In this document: positions 50,771 through 58,216 of the stretch, in pieces
Position numbering within the stretch: the stretch's first letter is position 1
Layout: each line of letters starts with the position of its first letter
DNA from: Paraburkholderia sprentiae WSM5005
GTDB taxonomy: Bacteria; Pseudomonadota; Gammaproteobacteria; Burkholderiales; Burkholderiaceae
NCBI RefSeq assembly: GCF_001865575.2
Contig: NZ_CP017564.2
Span: 1-64,000, forward strand
DNA length: 64,000 nt
Direction: 5' to 3'
Notes under the pieces: model-generated
What the model was told of the DNA's origin: nothing
The model's input: only the letters and a program-made list of their open reading frames with translations
Databases searched by the model: none
Position numbers and translations under genes: made by a program

Positions 50771-51976
50771 GTGTATCGAATTGCCGGAATAACATTTGCG
50801 CCCGACGATCAAAAGCTGAGTCAGGCGCTGGCCTCCGTCTACGGGACTGAAAAGCGTCCCCTCTGTATGTGTCGCGGCTCGGGTATCGAGATGTATGTGG
50901 CCAAGCTCGGGCATCAATACATCATCAAACGCATGCCGCATACCGGCGCACAACATGCGACCTCCTGTGACTCCTACGAGCCGCCTGCTGAATTATCCGG
51001 GCTCGGCGAAGTGATGGGCGGAGCGATCCAGACCAACATCGCGGACGGCGTTACGACACTCAAGTTTGACTTTGCGCTGTCCAAAAATGGTTCGCGCGCC
51101 GCGCCCGCACCTAGCGGCGCAGAGCGCGATACTGTCCGAACCGATGGCAAGAAGCTGACGCTTCGCGGCTTGCTGCACTACCTGTATGACGAGGGCGGGC
51201 TCACGCGTTGGTCGCCGGCGATGGCCGGCAAGCGCAGCTGGTGGGTCGTTCGCAAGTCTCTGCTACAGGCAGCAAGCGACAAGGTAGCGAAGGGCGCTGC
51301 TGTGGCCGATCTTATCTACATTCCGGAAAGCTTTTCGGTTGAGAAGAAAGACGAGATTACGCGTCGCCGGCTTGCGATCTTCAATCCGCTCGCGCAGGCT
51401 GACGGCAGCACACGCCGGCTGATGATGCTAGTGGGCGAAGTGAAGGAACTCACCGATGCCCGGTTCGGCAAGAAGATGGTGCTGAAGCATCTGCCCGATG
51501 CTCATTTTCTTATGAATGAAGACCTCTATAAGCGCATGCTCAAACGCTTCGAGCACGAGTTGGCGCTTTGGGGCGGCACGGAATCTTCGCACCTGCTGGT
51601 GGTTGGAACCTTCGGCGTGAGTGGCGCAGGCGTGGCGTCGCTGGAAGAGGCATCGCTGATGCTCGTCAACGAGAACTGGCTTCCCTACGAAAGCGTTGAC
51701 GAAAAGATGCTGCTCGATGCGCTGACGGCGCACAAGCGGCGGTTCGTCAAAGGGCTTCGATACAACTTGCCATCGACCACTCCGCTGGCCAGTGCAGTCC
51801 TGTCCGACACGGCCGACCCGGTCGCGATGTACATCACGTCATACGGGGCATCGGATGATTACCGCAAGCAGTTGCACGAGTTGATCGAAGAAAGCGAGCT
51901 GACCTCGTGGACGTGGGATACGGCCAACGAAGTGCCCGCATTCCCGGATGCGGATGCACGGCAGACCCGGAAATGA
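50771..51976 (+). CDS. DUF1173 family plasmid protein
   Basis: 401 aa from a GTG start. The N-terminal region carries the DUF1173 pattern: RPLCMCRGSGIEMYV, IIKRMPHTGAQHATSCDSYE, with Cys and His spaced like a metal site. The central and C-terminal parts are long alpha/beta (LRGLLHYLYDEGGLTRWSPA, LLMLVNENWLPY-like segment). The family is found on conjugative plasmids and ICEs without known function. Its TGA overlaps the prepilin peptidase ATG. Confidence 0.78.
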   Translation: MYRIAGITFAPDDQKLSQALASVYGTEKRPLCMCRGSGIEMYVAKLGHQYIIKRMPHTGAQHATSCDSYEPPAELSGLGEVMGGAIQTNIADGVTTLKFDFALSKNGSRAAPAPSGAERDTVRTDGKKLTLRGLLHYLYDEGGLTRWSPAMAGKRSWWVVRKSLLQAASDKVAKGAAVADLIYIPESFSVEKKDEITRRRLAIFNPLAQADGSTRRLMMLVGEVKELTDARFGKKMVLKHLPDAHFLMNEDLYKRMLKRFEHELALWGGTESSHLLVVGTFGVSGAGVASLEEASLMLVNENWLPYESVDEKMLLDALTAHKRRFVKGLRYNLPSTTPLASAVLSDTADPVAMYITSYGASDDYRKQLHELIEESELTSWTWDTANEVPAFPDADARQTRK

Positions 51977-52674
51977 TGTCGACGCAGCTACTCGGAAGCG
52001 CTGCGGCGCTGGGCGCTTGCGCGGGTAGCTGCTTACCTTCGATCGCCCGTACTGCGACTCAAGTTGCCCTGCTGTCGGACGGTGCAGACGAATCCGAGTG
52101 CGAAGCGGTGGCGATGCTGTTCCGCGGTTGCTGGACCCCGGCCTTCGTTGCCGGCGTGGCCGCGCTGTCGGTCGCGTCCGTGGCAATCGAGGGTTGCACG
52201 ATCAGGGGCGTTGCGTTGACGGGATTCCTGCTCGTTTTGGCAGTGCTCGCCGCCATTGACTTCGCGACGATGCTATTGCCGGATGTCTTGACTATTCCGC
52301 TGACTGTAGCTGGCATCGTAGTTAATGCGTGGGCAGTGGTCGTGCCTCTGCAAGATGCGGCGCTCGGCGCGACGATCGGATTCTTCGCCTTTGGCTGCTT
52401 GTACTGGGCGGTGCGGTTCGTGTGCGGTCGCGAAGGGATGGGGTTTGGCGACGTGAAGCTTGCTTGTGCGCTCGGCGCATGGCTGGGGTATCAGGCGCTG
52501 CCGCATATCGTCGCCGCCGCTTTGATTCTGGCTGGCCTATACGCATGCGCGCTCGTGATCGCAAGGAAAGTCGACGACGACAGGTTTATTCCCTTCGGGC
52601 CATTTCTGGCAGCAGGCGCGGCATTGAGTGGGCTCTTGGGAACACCGCTATATGCACTTGCGATGCAAGCCTAA
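51973..52674 (+). CDS. Type IV prepilin peptidase (PilU/PilD family), short N-terminus
   Basis: Aspartic protease that cleaves prepilins, here presumably PilS and PilV. 233 aa. The first catalytic Asp is in AAIDFATMLLPDVLT (near residue 95), the second in GMGFGDVKLACALG (near 158); about six spans. The N-terminal methylase domain of PilD is reduced to about 50 residues and its paired CxxC motifs are not evident, as in some type IVb peptidases. It is unlinked from the pil operon, 41 kb away, and coupled to the DUF1173 gene. Confidence 0.88.
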   Translation: MMSTQLLGSAAALGACAGSCLPSIARTATQVALLSDGADESECEAVAMLFRGCWTPAFVAGVAALSVASVAIEGCTIRGVALTGFLLVLAVLAAIDFATMLLPDVLTIPLTVAGIVVNAWAVVVPLQDAALGATIGFFAFGCLYWAVRFVCGREGMGFGDVKLACALGAWLGYQALPHIVAAALILAGLYACALVIARKVDDDRFIPFGPFLAAGAALSGLLGTPLYALAMQA

Positions 52675-52890
52675 GGATGGAGCACGAGGCCGGTTTTCCG
52701 ATGAAGGCTGACTTCGTGCGGCCTTCGCGGCAATTTTCGCCCCTCTCGGTCAAGACTCTCTCGTAACGGGCGAGCCGAATAGATGTGTTACGAGGTCAAG
52801 AATTGTCCTAACGCCGCCGATATCAGGGTCGTGCGTCTCGCCTTGCGCCACCGTTCGATGCGACTTGACACTGCCACGGATACGCCTACA

Positions 52891-52915
52891 ATGTACATGT
52901 CATGTCCATGTACAT
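52891..52915. promoter_or_regulatory. Perfect inverted-repeat operator before RHH gene
   Basis: ATGTACATG (52891-52899), seven bases, CATGTACAT (52907-52915): perfect nine-base arms, 12 bases before the start of the RHH protein, with AGGAG between. It is typical of an autoregulated operon. Apart from this site the gap from 52675 shows nothing recognisable. Confidence 0.7.
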
Positions 52916-52927
52916 AGGAGTAAAGAA

Positions 52928-53203
52928 ATGGCCACTGCAACGGATCGGATCGTGGTCCAGGTGACCCCGGTTCAGAAGCGGAGTATTGCGAGTACCGCGA
53001 AGCGCCTAGGAATTACCGTAAGCGAGTTGATGCGCCAAGCGGCGCAGGGCTTCACGCCGTCCGAGGATGAGCAGGACATGCATGCGCTGATCGCGCGCGT
53101 GAACGCGTCCACCAGTGAAGCGAACGAAGCGCTGGACGACGCGCTTGCGTTCGTCGCGGAGTCCAACAAACGAATCGCGGCGATGACGGAAGGTAAGCAC
53201 TGA
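52928..53203 (+). CDS. CopG/Arc-type ribbon-helix-helix regulator
   Basis: 91 aa. N-terminal RHH domain (DRIVVQVTPVQKRSIASTAK, LGITVSELMRQAAQGF) and an acidic helical tail that could bind a partner. The start at 52928 follows AGGAG. With the perfect operator in front and a small coupled gene behind it looks like the regulator half of an autoregulated pair. An antitoxin role is possible, but the partner does not resemble a toxin. Confidence 0.7.
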   Translation: MATATDRIVVQVTPVQKRSIASTAKRLGITVSELMRQAAQGFTPSEDEQDMHALIARVNASTSEANEALDDALAFVAESNKRIAAMTEGKH

Positions 53204-53397
53204 TGGGCGTCACAGACAAGGTGTGGGACGCGCTCACGACCGTTATCAAGATGAACGACAAGGTGGTGTCTCTGGCTGGCACCGTGAAAGAACAGCAGGC
53301 CAAGATTGAGGGCTTGACGGAGCGGGTTATTCGGCTCGAAGCAACGTTGGAACTCATGCTGCGTGCAGGCGGCGACACGAAAAAACTCCCGCGCTAA
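53203..53397 (+). CDS. Small coiled-coil protein
   Basis: 64 aa overlapping the previous stop (TGATG). Residues 20-55 form a clear coiled coil (LAGTVKEQQAKIEGLTERVI, RLEATLELML). Resembles small phage or plasmid accessory proteins of this shape (SlyX-like). It is the last gene before the punctuated array; its stop is followed after one base by the first array element. Confidence 0.6.
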   Translation: MGVTDKVWDALTTVIKMNDKVVSLAGTVKEQQAKIEGLTERVIRLEATLELMLRAGGDTKKLPR

Positions 53398-53410
53398 CAG
53401 GAAAAGCGGC

Positions 53411-53740
53411 ATGGAACAGCACGAACTATTGTCGGTGATTGCTACGCTGGGATGCGCGTCGGTAGCTATCATCGGCGCAGCGCTCGCGGGATTCGCAGGC
53501 GCTCGCGCACGATCCGCCCGAACAGCCGACATGCGGAAGGCGTGGATGCTGGTTGCCATTCTAATTCTCGCGTCGGTCTTCGGACTTGCCCTTGGCTGCC
53601 TTGGCGTTCTGGGTCAGCGCGCGGTACCGGCGTTCAGTGGCGTTGCAATCTTTAGTTTCGCCTTGCTCGCGATGGTGAACGACCGGCTCCGTAGCTTCTT
53701 GGTCCGGGCCACTCGCGACGAAGGCGATGCGCGGCAGTAA
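53411..53740 (+). CDS. Small membrane protein, three spans
   Basis: 109 aa from ATG 53411, five bases after AGGAAAAG. Hydrophobic segments near residues 7-26, 44-62 and 69-85 (LVAILILASVFGLALGCLGV); a basic loop (ARARSARTADMRK). First unit of the array. Unknown. Confidence 0.6.
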   Translation: MEQHELLSVIATLGCASVAIIGAALAGFAGARARSARTADMRKAWMLVAILILASVFGLALGCLGVLGQRAVPAFSGVAIFSFALLAMVNDRLRSFLVRATRDEGDARQ

Positions 53741-53753
53741 CAACGGAAAACAA

Positions 53754-53939
53754 ATGGACAGCACGACGAACACACGCGCGCTCGATCTGACAGCGGGCCT
53801 CACCGATAAGCAATTGTCGCTGCATCCGTTTTGTGGAGCTTGCGGTTGGCGGAAGGGCGGTATCGACTCCTGGAGCGGCGGCGCTTGCAAGTGCGGTCAC
53901 AGCGCACCGTCGTTTCGCGATTTACTCAAGCCACACTGA
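53754..53939 (+). CDS. Small zinc-ribbon-like protein
   Basis: 61 aa. Cys at 27, 30, 45 and 47 (HPFCGACGW, GACKCGHS) could bind one zinc. The start follows CGGAAAAC by two bases, so the element itself supplies the ribosome-binding GGA. Unknown role. Confidence 0.6.
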   Translation: MDSTTNTRALDLTAGLTDKQLSLHPFCGACGWRKGGIDSWSGGACKCGHSAPSFRDLLKPH

Positions 53940-53962
53940 CCGCTGACGACAAGGAAAACATT

Positions 53963-54100
53963 GTGAACGTCGTAGAACTCACGCTTGAGCTAATCGCCAT
54001 CGCCCTAGCCAGTTTTGCGCTTTGGGGACGGTGGTCGGTCAAACGGCAGAACAAACCGAAAGCCCATCGCAAAATGCAGCGCAATTGGCCTTGGGTCTGA
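53963..54100 (+). CDS. 45-residue membrane peptide
   Basis: GTG start three bases after AGGAAAAC. One span (LTLELIAIALASFALWGRW) then a strongly basic tail (KRQNKPKAHRKMQRNW). Single-span, positive-inside peptide; unknown. Confidence 0.5.
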   Translation: MNVVELTLELIAIALASFALWGRWSVKRQNKPKAHRKMQRNWPWV

Positions 54101-54122
54101 CACAACGGAAAACGTCGAAGCT

Positions 54123-54401
54123 ATGGAAGAATTCTTGTTAGGTCTCGTCGTAGGCGTAGTGCTTTGCGGCAGCGGACGCCGTTCGAGTCCCGGCATGCCG
54201 GTCTATGCGGCTGTCAATGGGTGGTTCAATCGACGCCGATACGCGAAACTTAGGATCAAGGCAGAGCGGCGTGGATTTAAGAGTCTGTTCGATGATGAGT
54301 ACCGTCAATACGACCACATTCCGTTCGGATTGCAGAATCCAGCCTATTGCCTTCGGGCATTTCAGCGGGCACAGCTCCGGCGCAACGCCGACTCGGCGTA
54401 A
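54123..54401 (+). CDS. Small protein with N-terminal span
   Basis: 92 aa. Residues 3-20 are hydrophobic (EFLLGLVVGVVLCGSG); the rest is basic and aromatic (RRYAKLRIKAERRGFKSLFD, QNPAYCLRAFQRAQLRR). Element CGGAAAAC at 54106-54113. Unknown. Confidence 0.55.
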   Translation: MEEFLLGLVVGVVLCGSGRRSSPGMPVYAAVNGWFNRRRYAKLRIKAERRGFKSLFDDEYRQYDHIPFGLQNPAYCLRAFQRAQLRRNADSA

Positions 54402-54425
54402 CCACGGAAAACAAGGAGCATTGCT

Positions 54426-54839
54426 ATGAAGGTGAGAATCTCAACTGGGGCGTATGTCGCGGCGGCTGTTCTCGCGGCGTATGCCAGTTATGACCTCACG
54501 GTTGAAGTCGGCACCGCTTACCAGTTTGGCGCTGTGGCTCAAGCTTTGGGCGGTTTTGCGCTTTTCGCGGTTTTGACCGGAGCGCTGTGGACGACCGTCG
54601 CCCAAATCATGGCGTCGCTCGCGATTGAGCGGCAATATTCGTGGCCTGCGACCATCGTAAGAATCATCGGTCTATTGGGCGGAATCGTCGCTGCTTCGCT
54701 GGGCATGTGGAGTGTCTTGTACGGAACCGAATCGTGGAAAACGGTAGCCGAATTCGTTCTCGGTTTCCTCGGCGTCTACGCCTATGTGCACGCGTCCGTA
54801 TTCGCTGCTGAGGCAACACCTGAAACATCGACTAGCTGA
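54426..54839 (+). CDS. Four-span membrane protein
   Basis: 137 aa with hydrophobic segments near residues 8-28, 35-60, 75-98 and 106-126 (IIGLLGGIVAASLGMWSVLY). The element at 54405 is followed by its own AAGGAG. Unknown; the shape is that of small DUF-type inner-membrane proteins. Confidence 0.6.
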   Translation: MKVRISTGAYVAAAVLAAYASYDLTVEVGTAYQFGAVAQALGGFALFAVLTGALWTTVAQIMASLAIERQYSWPATIVRIIGLLGGIVAASLGMWSVLYGTESWKTVAEFVLGFLGVYAYVHASVFAAEATPETSTS

Positions 54840-54857
54840 CGAATCGGAAAACTGGCT

Positions 54858-54902
54858 GTGAATCTACACACCATCCATACCCGTCAACCATCGAAAAAAT
54901 AG
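54858..54902 (+). CDS. Possible 14-codon leader ORF
   Basis: GTG five bases after CGGAAAAC opens a 14-codon frame (MNLHTIHTRQPSKK) ending ten bases before the next ATG. It could be a leader peptide or a decayed unit; three weak rare-looking codons prevent more. Confidence 0.25.
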   Translation: MNLHTIHTRQPSKK

Positions 54903-54912
54903 GACTGAAAAA

Positions 54913-55167
54913 ATGCCTCCTGACTTTGGACACATGCTGTTCGTCTTCTTTGCCGTTCTGACTCCTGTAGTAGCCGTGTTTGTTTTGCTTTTCGTGCGAG
55001 AAAGCAAGCGAACGCCCAAGGAAACGTTTTTCCTGGGCGAATATGAAATTGACGCGCAAGCCGACCTGTCGGACGGTGCGTGGGTGCGAGTTAGGAAGAG
55101 CCAGGGAGACCGCAAATGGGGGCGAAAAATGGTCAAGATCATCGGCCAGCAGGTAACGTTTCTGTGA
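54913..55167 (+). CDS. Small anchored protein
   Basis: 84 aa. Span near residues 8-27 (MLFVFFAVLTPVVAVFVLLF), then a basic stretch and a beta-rich part (GAWVRVRKSQGD, MVKIIGQQVTFL). AGGA upstream of the ATG. Unknown. Confidence 0.55.
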   Translation: MPPDFGHMLFVFFAVLTPVVAVFVLLFVRESKRTPKETFFLGEYEIDAQADLSDGAWVRVRKSQGDRKWGRKMVKIIGQQVTFL

Positions 55168-55230
55168 CTCGGAAAACATTGGCGCGATTGCGCTCCGCGC
55201 GCTGGCCGGTAGCCAGCCGAGAACCGGCAA

Positions 55231-55491
55231 ATGAACAAGACACAAACTTTCGCTCCGACCGGCGCGGTCGACGTTAAGGCCGCTGAATATGAAGCGCTCA
55301 AGCTCACCAACGACGAATATCTCAACCTGCTGTCGTGCGGGCATCCGGGCGGAACAATCTCTGTCGCACAGGCAGGCGCGCAGTTTGTCGTTGCGGGGGC
55401 AGATATGCGCCAGCTTCGCGACGCCTACACCGATGCTGACGCGGCGGCTTTGCTTGCGAATAGCAACGTCCGCTTTATCAAGCCTGACTGA
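55231..55491 (+). CDS. Small soluble protein
   Basis: 86 aa (AAEYEALKLTNDEYLNLLSC, ADMRQLRDAYTDADAAALLA). The element lies 53 bases upstream, and between them is a hairpin GCTGGC / GCCAGC (55201-55217). No good ribosome-binding site is seen at the ATG. Unknown. Confidence 0.5.
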   Translation: MNKTQTFAPTGAVDVKAAEYEALKLTNDEYLNLLSCGHPGGTISVAQAGAQFVVAGADMRQLRDAYTDADAAALLANSNVRFIKPD

Positions 55492-55505
55492 TCGGAAAAC
55501 AAGCG

Positions 55506-55799
55506 ATGAACAATCACCCACTCGACCAGACCATCGACAACGAGCGCGAGCGCTGGGCGGAGAATCTGTCGATTGCCTTCAGAACACTGCGCAAGCATGG
55601 GTTTTACGTCATGCAAGACCCGGATGCCGCCAAGCAGAGCGACGATGCGCAGAAGCGCCAGTCGTTCGACGCTGCCTGTGTGTTGATTGGGCTGCCGGCG
55701 ACGCCTGAGAACGCTGGCCACCAGGTCGTACAGGCGCTTGGCCGTGAGCTTCTGGAAAACGCGGCCGTCGCTGCCGAGCGGCTAAGCGGTCGCCTCTAA
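55506..55799 (+). CDS. Small helical protein; its 3' end is duplicated at 58463
   Basis: 97 aa, charged and helical (NERERWAENLSIAFRTLRKH), ending VAAERLSGRL. The last 33 coding bases plus the following element (55767-55811) recur exactly at 58463-58507. The element CGGAAAAC ends five bases before the ATG. Unknown function. Confidence 0.6.
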   Translation: MNNHPLDQTIDNERERWAENLSIAFRTLRKHGFYVMQDPDAAKQSDDAQKRQSFDAACVLIGLPATPENAGHQVVQALGRELLENAAVAAERLSGRL

Positions 55800-55811
55800 C
55801 GGGTCGGAAAA
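55767..55811 (+). repeat. 45-bp direct repeat, copy 1
   Basis: Identical over 45 bases to 58463-58507. Covers the 3' end of the 97-residue gene, its stop, GGGT and CGGAAAA. Identity ends within the element (T here, C in copy 2). Confidence 0.9.
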
Positions 55812-55815
55812 TAAA

Positions 55816-56016
55816 ATGCAAAGAATTTTTAAAGGGCGACACGCTGCGACGATTGCCGCCGCCGTACAGCAAACGAACGTTCAATGCTCCGTTGCAGAAG
55901 TCATCGTGCGGAAGGGGAAAAAGCGGGCTCGCCGGGTGGTGGTTGATGCGCCCGACACGACGATGGCGATCCTGCGGCTTTCTCTTTCGGATTCCAACCC
56001 TATCGGCGGCTGGTGA
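55816..56016 (+). CDS. Small basic protein
   Basis: 66 aa, beta-rich and basic (AVQQTNVQCSVAEVIVRKGK, KRARRVVVDAPDTTMAILRL). Start three bases after CGGAAAAT. Possibly nucleic-acid binding by charge; unknown. Confidence 0.5.
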   Translation: MQRIFKGRHAATIAAAVQQTNVQCSVAEVIVRKGKKRARRVVVDAPDTTMAILRLSLSDSNPIGGW

Positions 56017-56061
56017 GTCGCCACGTGAAGGGAAATCCTCACCCCGGCAGGGAGAAAAGTA

Positions 56062-56412
56062 ATGTCGTTGGAGAAACTGGTTTTGGAAGTCGTTCGTGCT
56101 TTGGCACAAACAATCGAGTCGATAAACGGATGGCTGGCCGCTGGCGTCGGGTTAGATGGCGCGAACTATCGAACACTAACGACAGCGAGCAAGCTGGCGG
56201 ATCGGATCGAGCACATTGCGCAATATGCGCTTGAGGGCGTGGACGACGCCGCACAGCGGCGATATCTGCGGGACGACATTGAATTTCTATCGGCTTTCCT
56301 AACCGAGTATCGAGACGCTATTTGCAAGGCGCGTCCGTGGCCGCTCCCTACAAATGACGGGCTCCGCATTCTGTTATCGGCGGCTGAATCGCCGTCACTC
56401 ACCGCACCGTAA
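56062..56412 (+). CDS. Small helical protein
   Basis: 116 aa, all-helical look (LEKLVLEVVRALAQTIESIN, RRYLRDDIEFLSAFLTEYRD). Preceded by a normal AGGGAG and by no proper array element (only GGGAAATCC), so it interrupts the regular punctuation. Unknown. Confidence 0.6.
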   Translation: MSLEKLVLEVVRALAQTIESINGWLAAGVGLDGANYRTLTTASKLADRIEHIAQYALEGVDDAAQRRYLRDDIEFLSAFLTEYRDAICKARPWPLPTNDGLRILLSAAESPSLTAP

Positions 56413-56419
56413 GGTGCTA

Positions 56420-56459
56420 CGGAAAACGGCGATGAAAGCACATGGCAACAACGGAAAAC
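56420..56459 (+). repeat. Two array elements 24 bases apart
   Basis: CGGAAAAC at 56420-56427 and again at 56452-56459 with only 24 bases between. A 21-codon frame from 56432 starts there and runs into the next gene. It looks like a collapsed or empty unit of the array. Confidence 0.6.
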
Positions 56460-56466
56460 AAAAATC

Positions 56467-56664
56467 ATGGATGAAAAATACGTTGCCGGCGTTTTGACCG
56501 GCGTCGGCTGTACGGGAGCAGTTGCTTTCATCGTGTACGGCAACTGGCCGCTTGCCATCGCTTTGTTGGGCGTTTCGGCGCTGGGCATGCTAGCAAATCG
56601 AGAAGCTACACGTCGCGATCTTTGGCTGAAAGCCATTTCGCGCACTCGCCGCCCGAAACTGTAG
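56467..56664 (+). CDS. Two-span membrane peptide
   Basis: 65 aa; hydrophobic near residues 5-25 and 27-44 (AIALLGVSALGMLA), then a basic tail (RRDLWLKAISRTRRPKL). TAG of this gene is part of the next element (TAGGAAAAC). Confidence 0.55.
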   Translation: MDEKYVAGVLTGVGCTGAVAFIVYGNWPLAIALLGVSALGMLANREATRRDLWLKAISRTRRPKL

Positions 56665-56724
56665 GAAAACAGCCGCTTGATGGATGCGCTCCCTGCCGTG
56701 GAGTGCATCCGTAAATCGACTCAC

Positions 56725-56747
56725 AGGCCGCTCGATGCGGCCTTTAT
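56725..56747 (+). terminator. Hairpin with short T-run inside the array
   Basis: AGGCCGC / GCGGCCT (56725-56731 and 56737-56743), loop TCGAT, then TTAT. A weaker hairpin (GGATGC / GCATCC, 56682-56710) lies just upstream. Together they suggest partial transcription termination between 56671 and 56760. Confidence 0.6.
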
Positions 56748-56760
56748 CGCAGGTAAGCAG

Positions 56761-56991
56761 ATGGTTTCGAAGAAACAGGTTCCCCCCAACTACGACTACA
56801 CCGGCAAGGATCGCGTGGAGCGACAGCGCAAGGCGCTGGCTGACGCGGGCGGTGGGCGCGTAGAGGCGCATCTGGACGCTGACGAACTGGCGAAGCTCGA
56901 TGCGTTGGTTGCAACCGGCGTGGCAGGCTCGCGGCGGGCCGCGTTGAAATACCTGGTGCAGCAGCTACCAGAGCCAGAAGAAAAGGCTTGA
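56761..56991 (+). CDS. Small ribbon-helix-helix-like protein
   Basis: 76 aa from ATG 56761 (AGGTAAG ahead). Residues 32-73 follow the RHH pattern (GRVEAHLDADELAKLDALVA, GSRRAALKYLVQQL). In-frame starts at 56677/56680 would translate through two hairpins and are less likely. A promoter with an inverted repeat follows immediately, so this may be its regulator. Confidence 0.6.
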   Translation: MVSKKQVPPNYDYTGKDRVERQRKALADAGGGRVEAHLDADELAKLDALVATGVAGSRRAALKYLVQQLPEPEEKA

Positions 56992-57015
56992 TACCGTAAC
57001 CGGCTACGGTATAAT
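56988..57015 (+). promoter_or_regulatory. Consensus promoter with inverted-repeat operator
   Basis: TTGATA (56988-56993), 16 bases, TATAAT (57010-57015). ATACCGTA and TACGGTAT (56991-56998, 57005-57012) form perfect arms that span from the -35 to the -10. This is the clearest promoter in the array and would start a new transcript for the genes from 57065 on. Confidence 0.75.
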
Positions 57016-57064
57016 GTGGTTCATGGTCGGCGCACGGGTGCCGATAACCCGAAGGGGAGTGACG

Positions 57065-57295
57065 ATGCAAACGCGATATTTCGGAGAAACGAAGGCGCTC
57101 GGCTTCGATGGAAAGTGGTATCCCGACGAAGAAGAATTGCATAACGCTATCGTGCAAGCGGAATGGGCAAATGGGATTCTCGCCGGGCCTGACACCGTGT
57201 GGCCCAATGGTCGCCATTCTCACGAAGCGGCTCAAACGACGCTCGATGAATCGCTGGACACGCTCTGCGCCCACGAATTCTTCTTCGCAATCTAA
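57065..57295 (+). CDS. Small acidic protein
   Basis: 76 aa from ATG 57065 with AGGGGAG upstream; first gene after the promoter. Tyr/Trp/Glu-rich (YFGETKALGFDGKWYPDEEE). No domain recognised. A UUCG-type hairpin GCCCGC / GCGGGC (57303-57318) follows the stop. Confidence 0.55.
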   Translation: MQTRYFGETKALGFDGKWYPDEEELHNAIVQAEWANGILAGPDTVWPNGRHSHEAAQTTLDESLDTLCAHEFFFAI

Positions 57296-57371
57296 CTACA
57301 GCGCCCGCTTCGGCGGGCATCGGAAAACGCTCACGCGGGTCGCGTGGGCCAGACATAAACGCGGAGAAAGA

Positions 57372-57662
57372 ATGGACGCCATGTATGCCGCTGACGCGGA
57401 CCTTAAAGCGGCTGTGCCTGCGGCCGTGCGACGCCACCGGGCCGCTGGAACCCTCACGTGGGCGCTGATTCATAAGATCGAGGCGGAAGTCCTCGATGAA
57501 GTAGCGGCCACGGGAAAACACAGCGCTCGAATGCTCGGAATGCTGCGGGCGTCGCCCGCGATGGGCTATCCCAAAGACGACCGGCCGGTCTCGCTTGAGG
57601 GACACGAGGTTGTTCCCACGGTGTTTGGCGCGATCTACGCCGAGTGGAACCGCTTCAATTGA
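57372..57662 (+). CDS. Small helical protein
   Basis: 96 aa (DADLKAAVPAAVRRHRAAGT, IHKIEAEVLDEVAATGKHSA). GGAGAAAG ahead of ATG 57372. Element at 57321, then a hairpin CACGCG / CGCGTG (57332-57346). Unknown. Confidence 0.5.
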   Translation: MDAMYAADADLKAAVPAAVRRHRAAGTLTWALIHKIEAEVLDEVAATGKHSARMLGMLRASPAMGYPKDDRPVSLEGHEVVPTVFGAIYAEWNRFN

Positions 57663-57676
57663 CGACGGAAAACGAC

Positions 57677-57877
57677 ATGCCGCGCACGACAAAATCAATT
57701 GACGACTGGAAGTGCCCTTGGTGCAAGCAACACAATCGCTTTGAAAGCGCAGCCGCAGGAGCGTGCGCCGAAGGTGATCTGTCCGGTTTTGTCGATCAGG
57801 TTACATGTCCGTCGTGTGGAAAGGATTCGATGGTTTCGTTGAGCATCGAATTCCGTGCCGAAGCCGTCACCGATTGA
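57677..57877 (+). CDS. Small zinc-ribbon protein
   Basis: 66 aa with two CxxC knuckles (WKCPWCKQ at 13/16 and VTCPSCGK at 44/47), the spacing of a zinc ribbon. Start three bases after CGGAAAAC. Could bind nucleic acid or protein; unknown. Confidence 0.65.
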   Translation: MPRTTKSIDDWKCPWCKQHNRFESAAAGACAEGDLSGFVDQVTCPSCGKDSMVSLSIEFRAEAVTD

Positions 57878-57892
57878 CCAAGGAAAACTGCG

Positions 57893-58150
57893 ATGAAGAA
57901 GCAAATCTTCGGCCGAAAGGTCGGCTCCGCGAATGACATGGTTCTCCTGATCGAGAGCGATGGAGTCTCGACAGGCGAGAAGTCGGTCGGGCCTGGCGTC
58001 CTTGACGAATTCGCCGTCGCGAGTGCCCACCGCAGCGTGCAAGCGCTCCGTGAGAACAACATCGAGGGTTATGTTGTGTTCGAAGGCGACCCGACCCGGT
58101 ACGAATTCACGCCCGAAGCGGATTTTATGTATCCCGCGCGCGTCCACTAG
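57893..58150 (+). CDS. Small soluble protein
   Basis: 85 aa (FGRKVGSANDMVLLIESDGV, EGYVVFEGDPTRYEFTPEAD), alpha/beta. Its TAG overlaps the next element. Unknown. Confidence 0.55.
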   Translation: MKKQIFGRKVGSANDMVLLIESDGVSTGEKSVGPGVLDEFAVASAHRSVQALRENNIEGYVVFEGDPTRYEFTPEADFMYPARVH

Positions 58151-58216
58151 GAAAACTCTCCGTGCAGCGGGCGGTTACTGTCCGGCGCACGGTGCATAGA
58201 AAAACAGGAGAGATAG

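Noticed and set aside
52928..53397. Toxin-antitoxin pair
   Set aside because: The RHH protein fits an antitoxin, but the coupled 64-residue coiled-coil protein shows no toxin fold or catalytic residues.
55752..55760. GGAAAAC within the 97-residue gene; also 57511 and 63552
   Set aside because: In-frame coding occurrences not followed by a start or preceded by a stop; not counted in the array.
57014..57064. Earlier ATG for the 57065 gene
   Set aside because: It overlaps the TATAAT box, so it would precede the transcription start.
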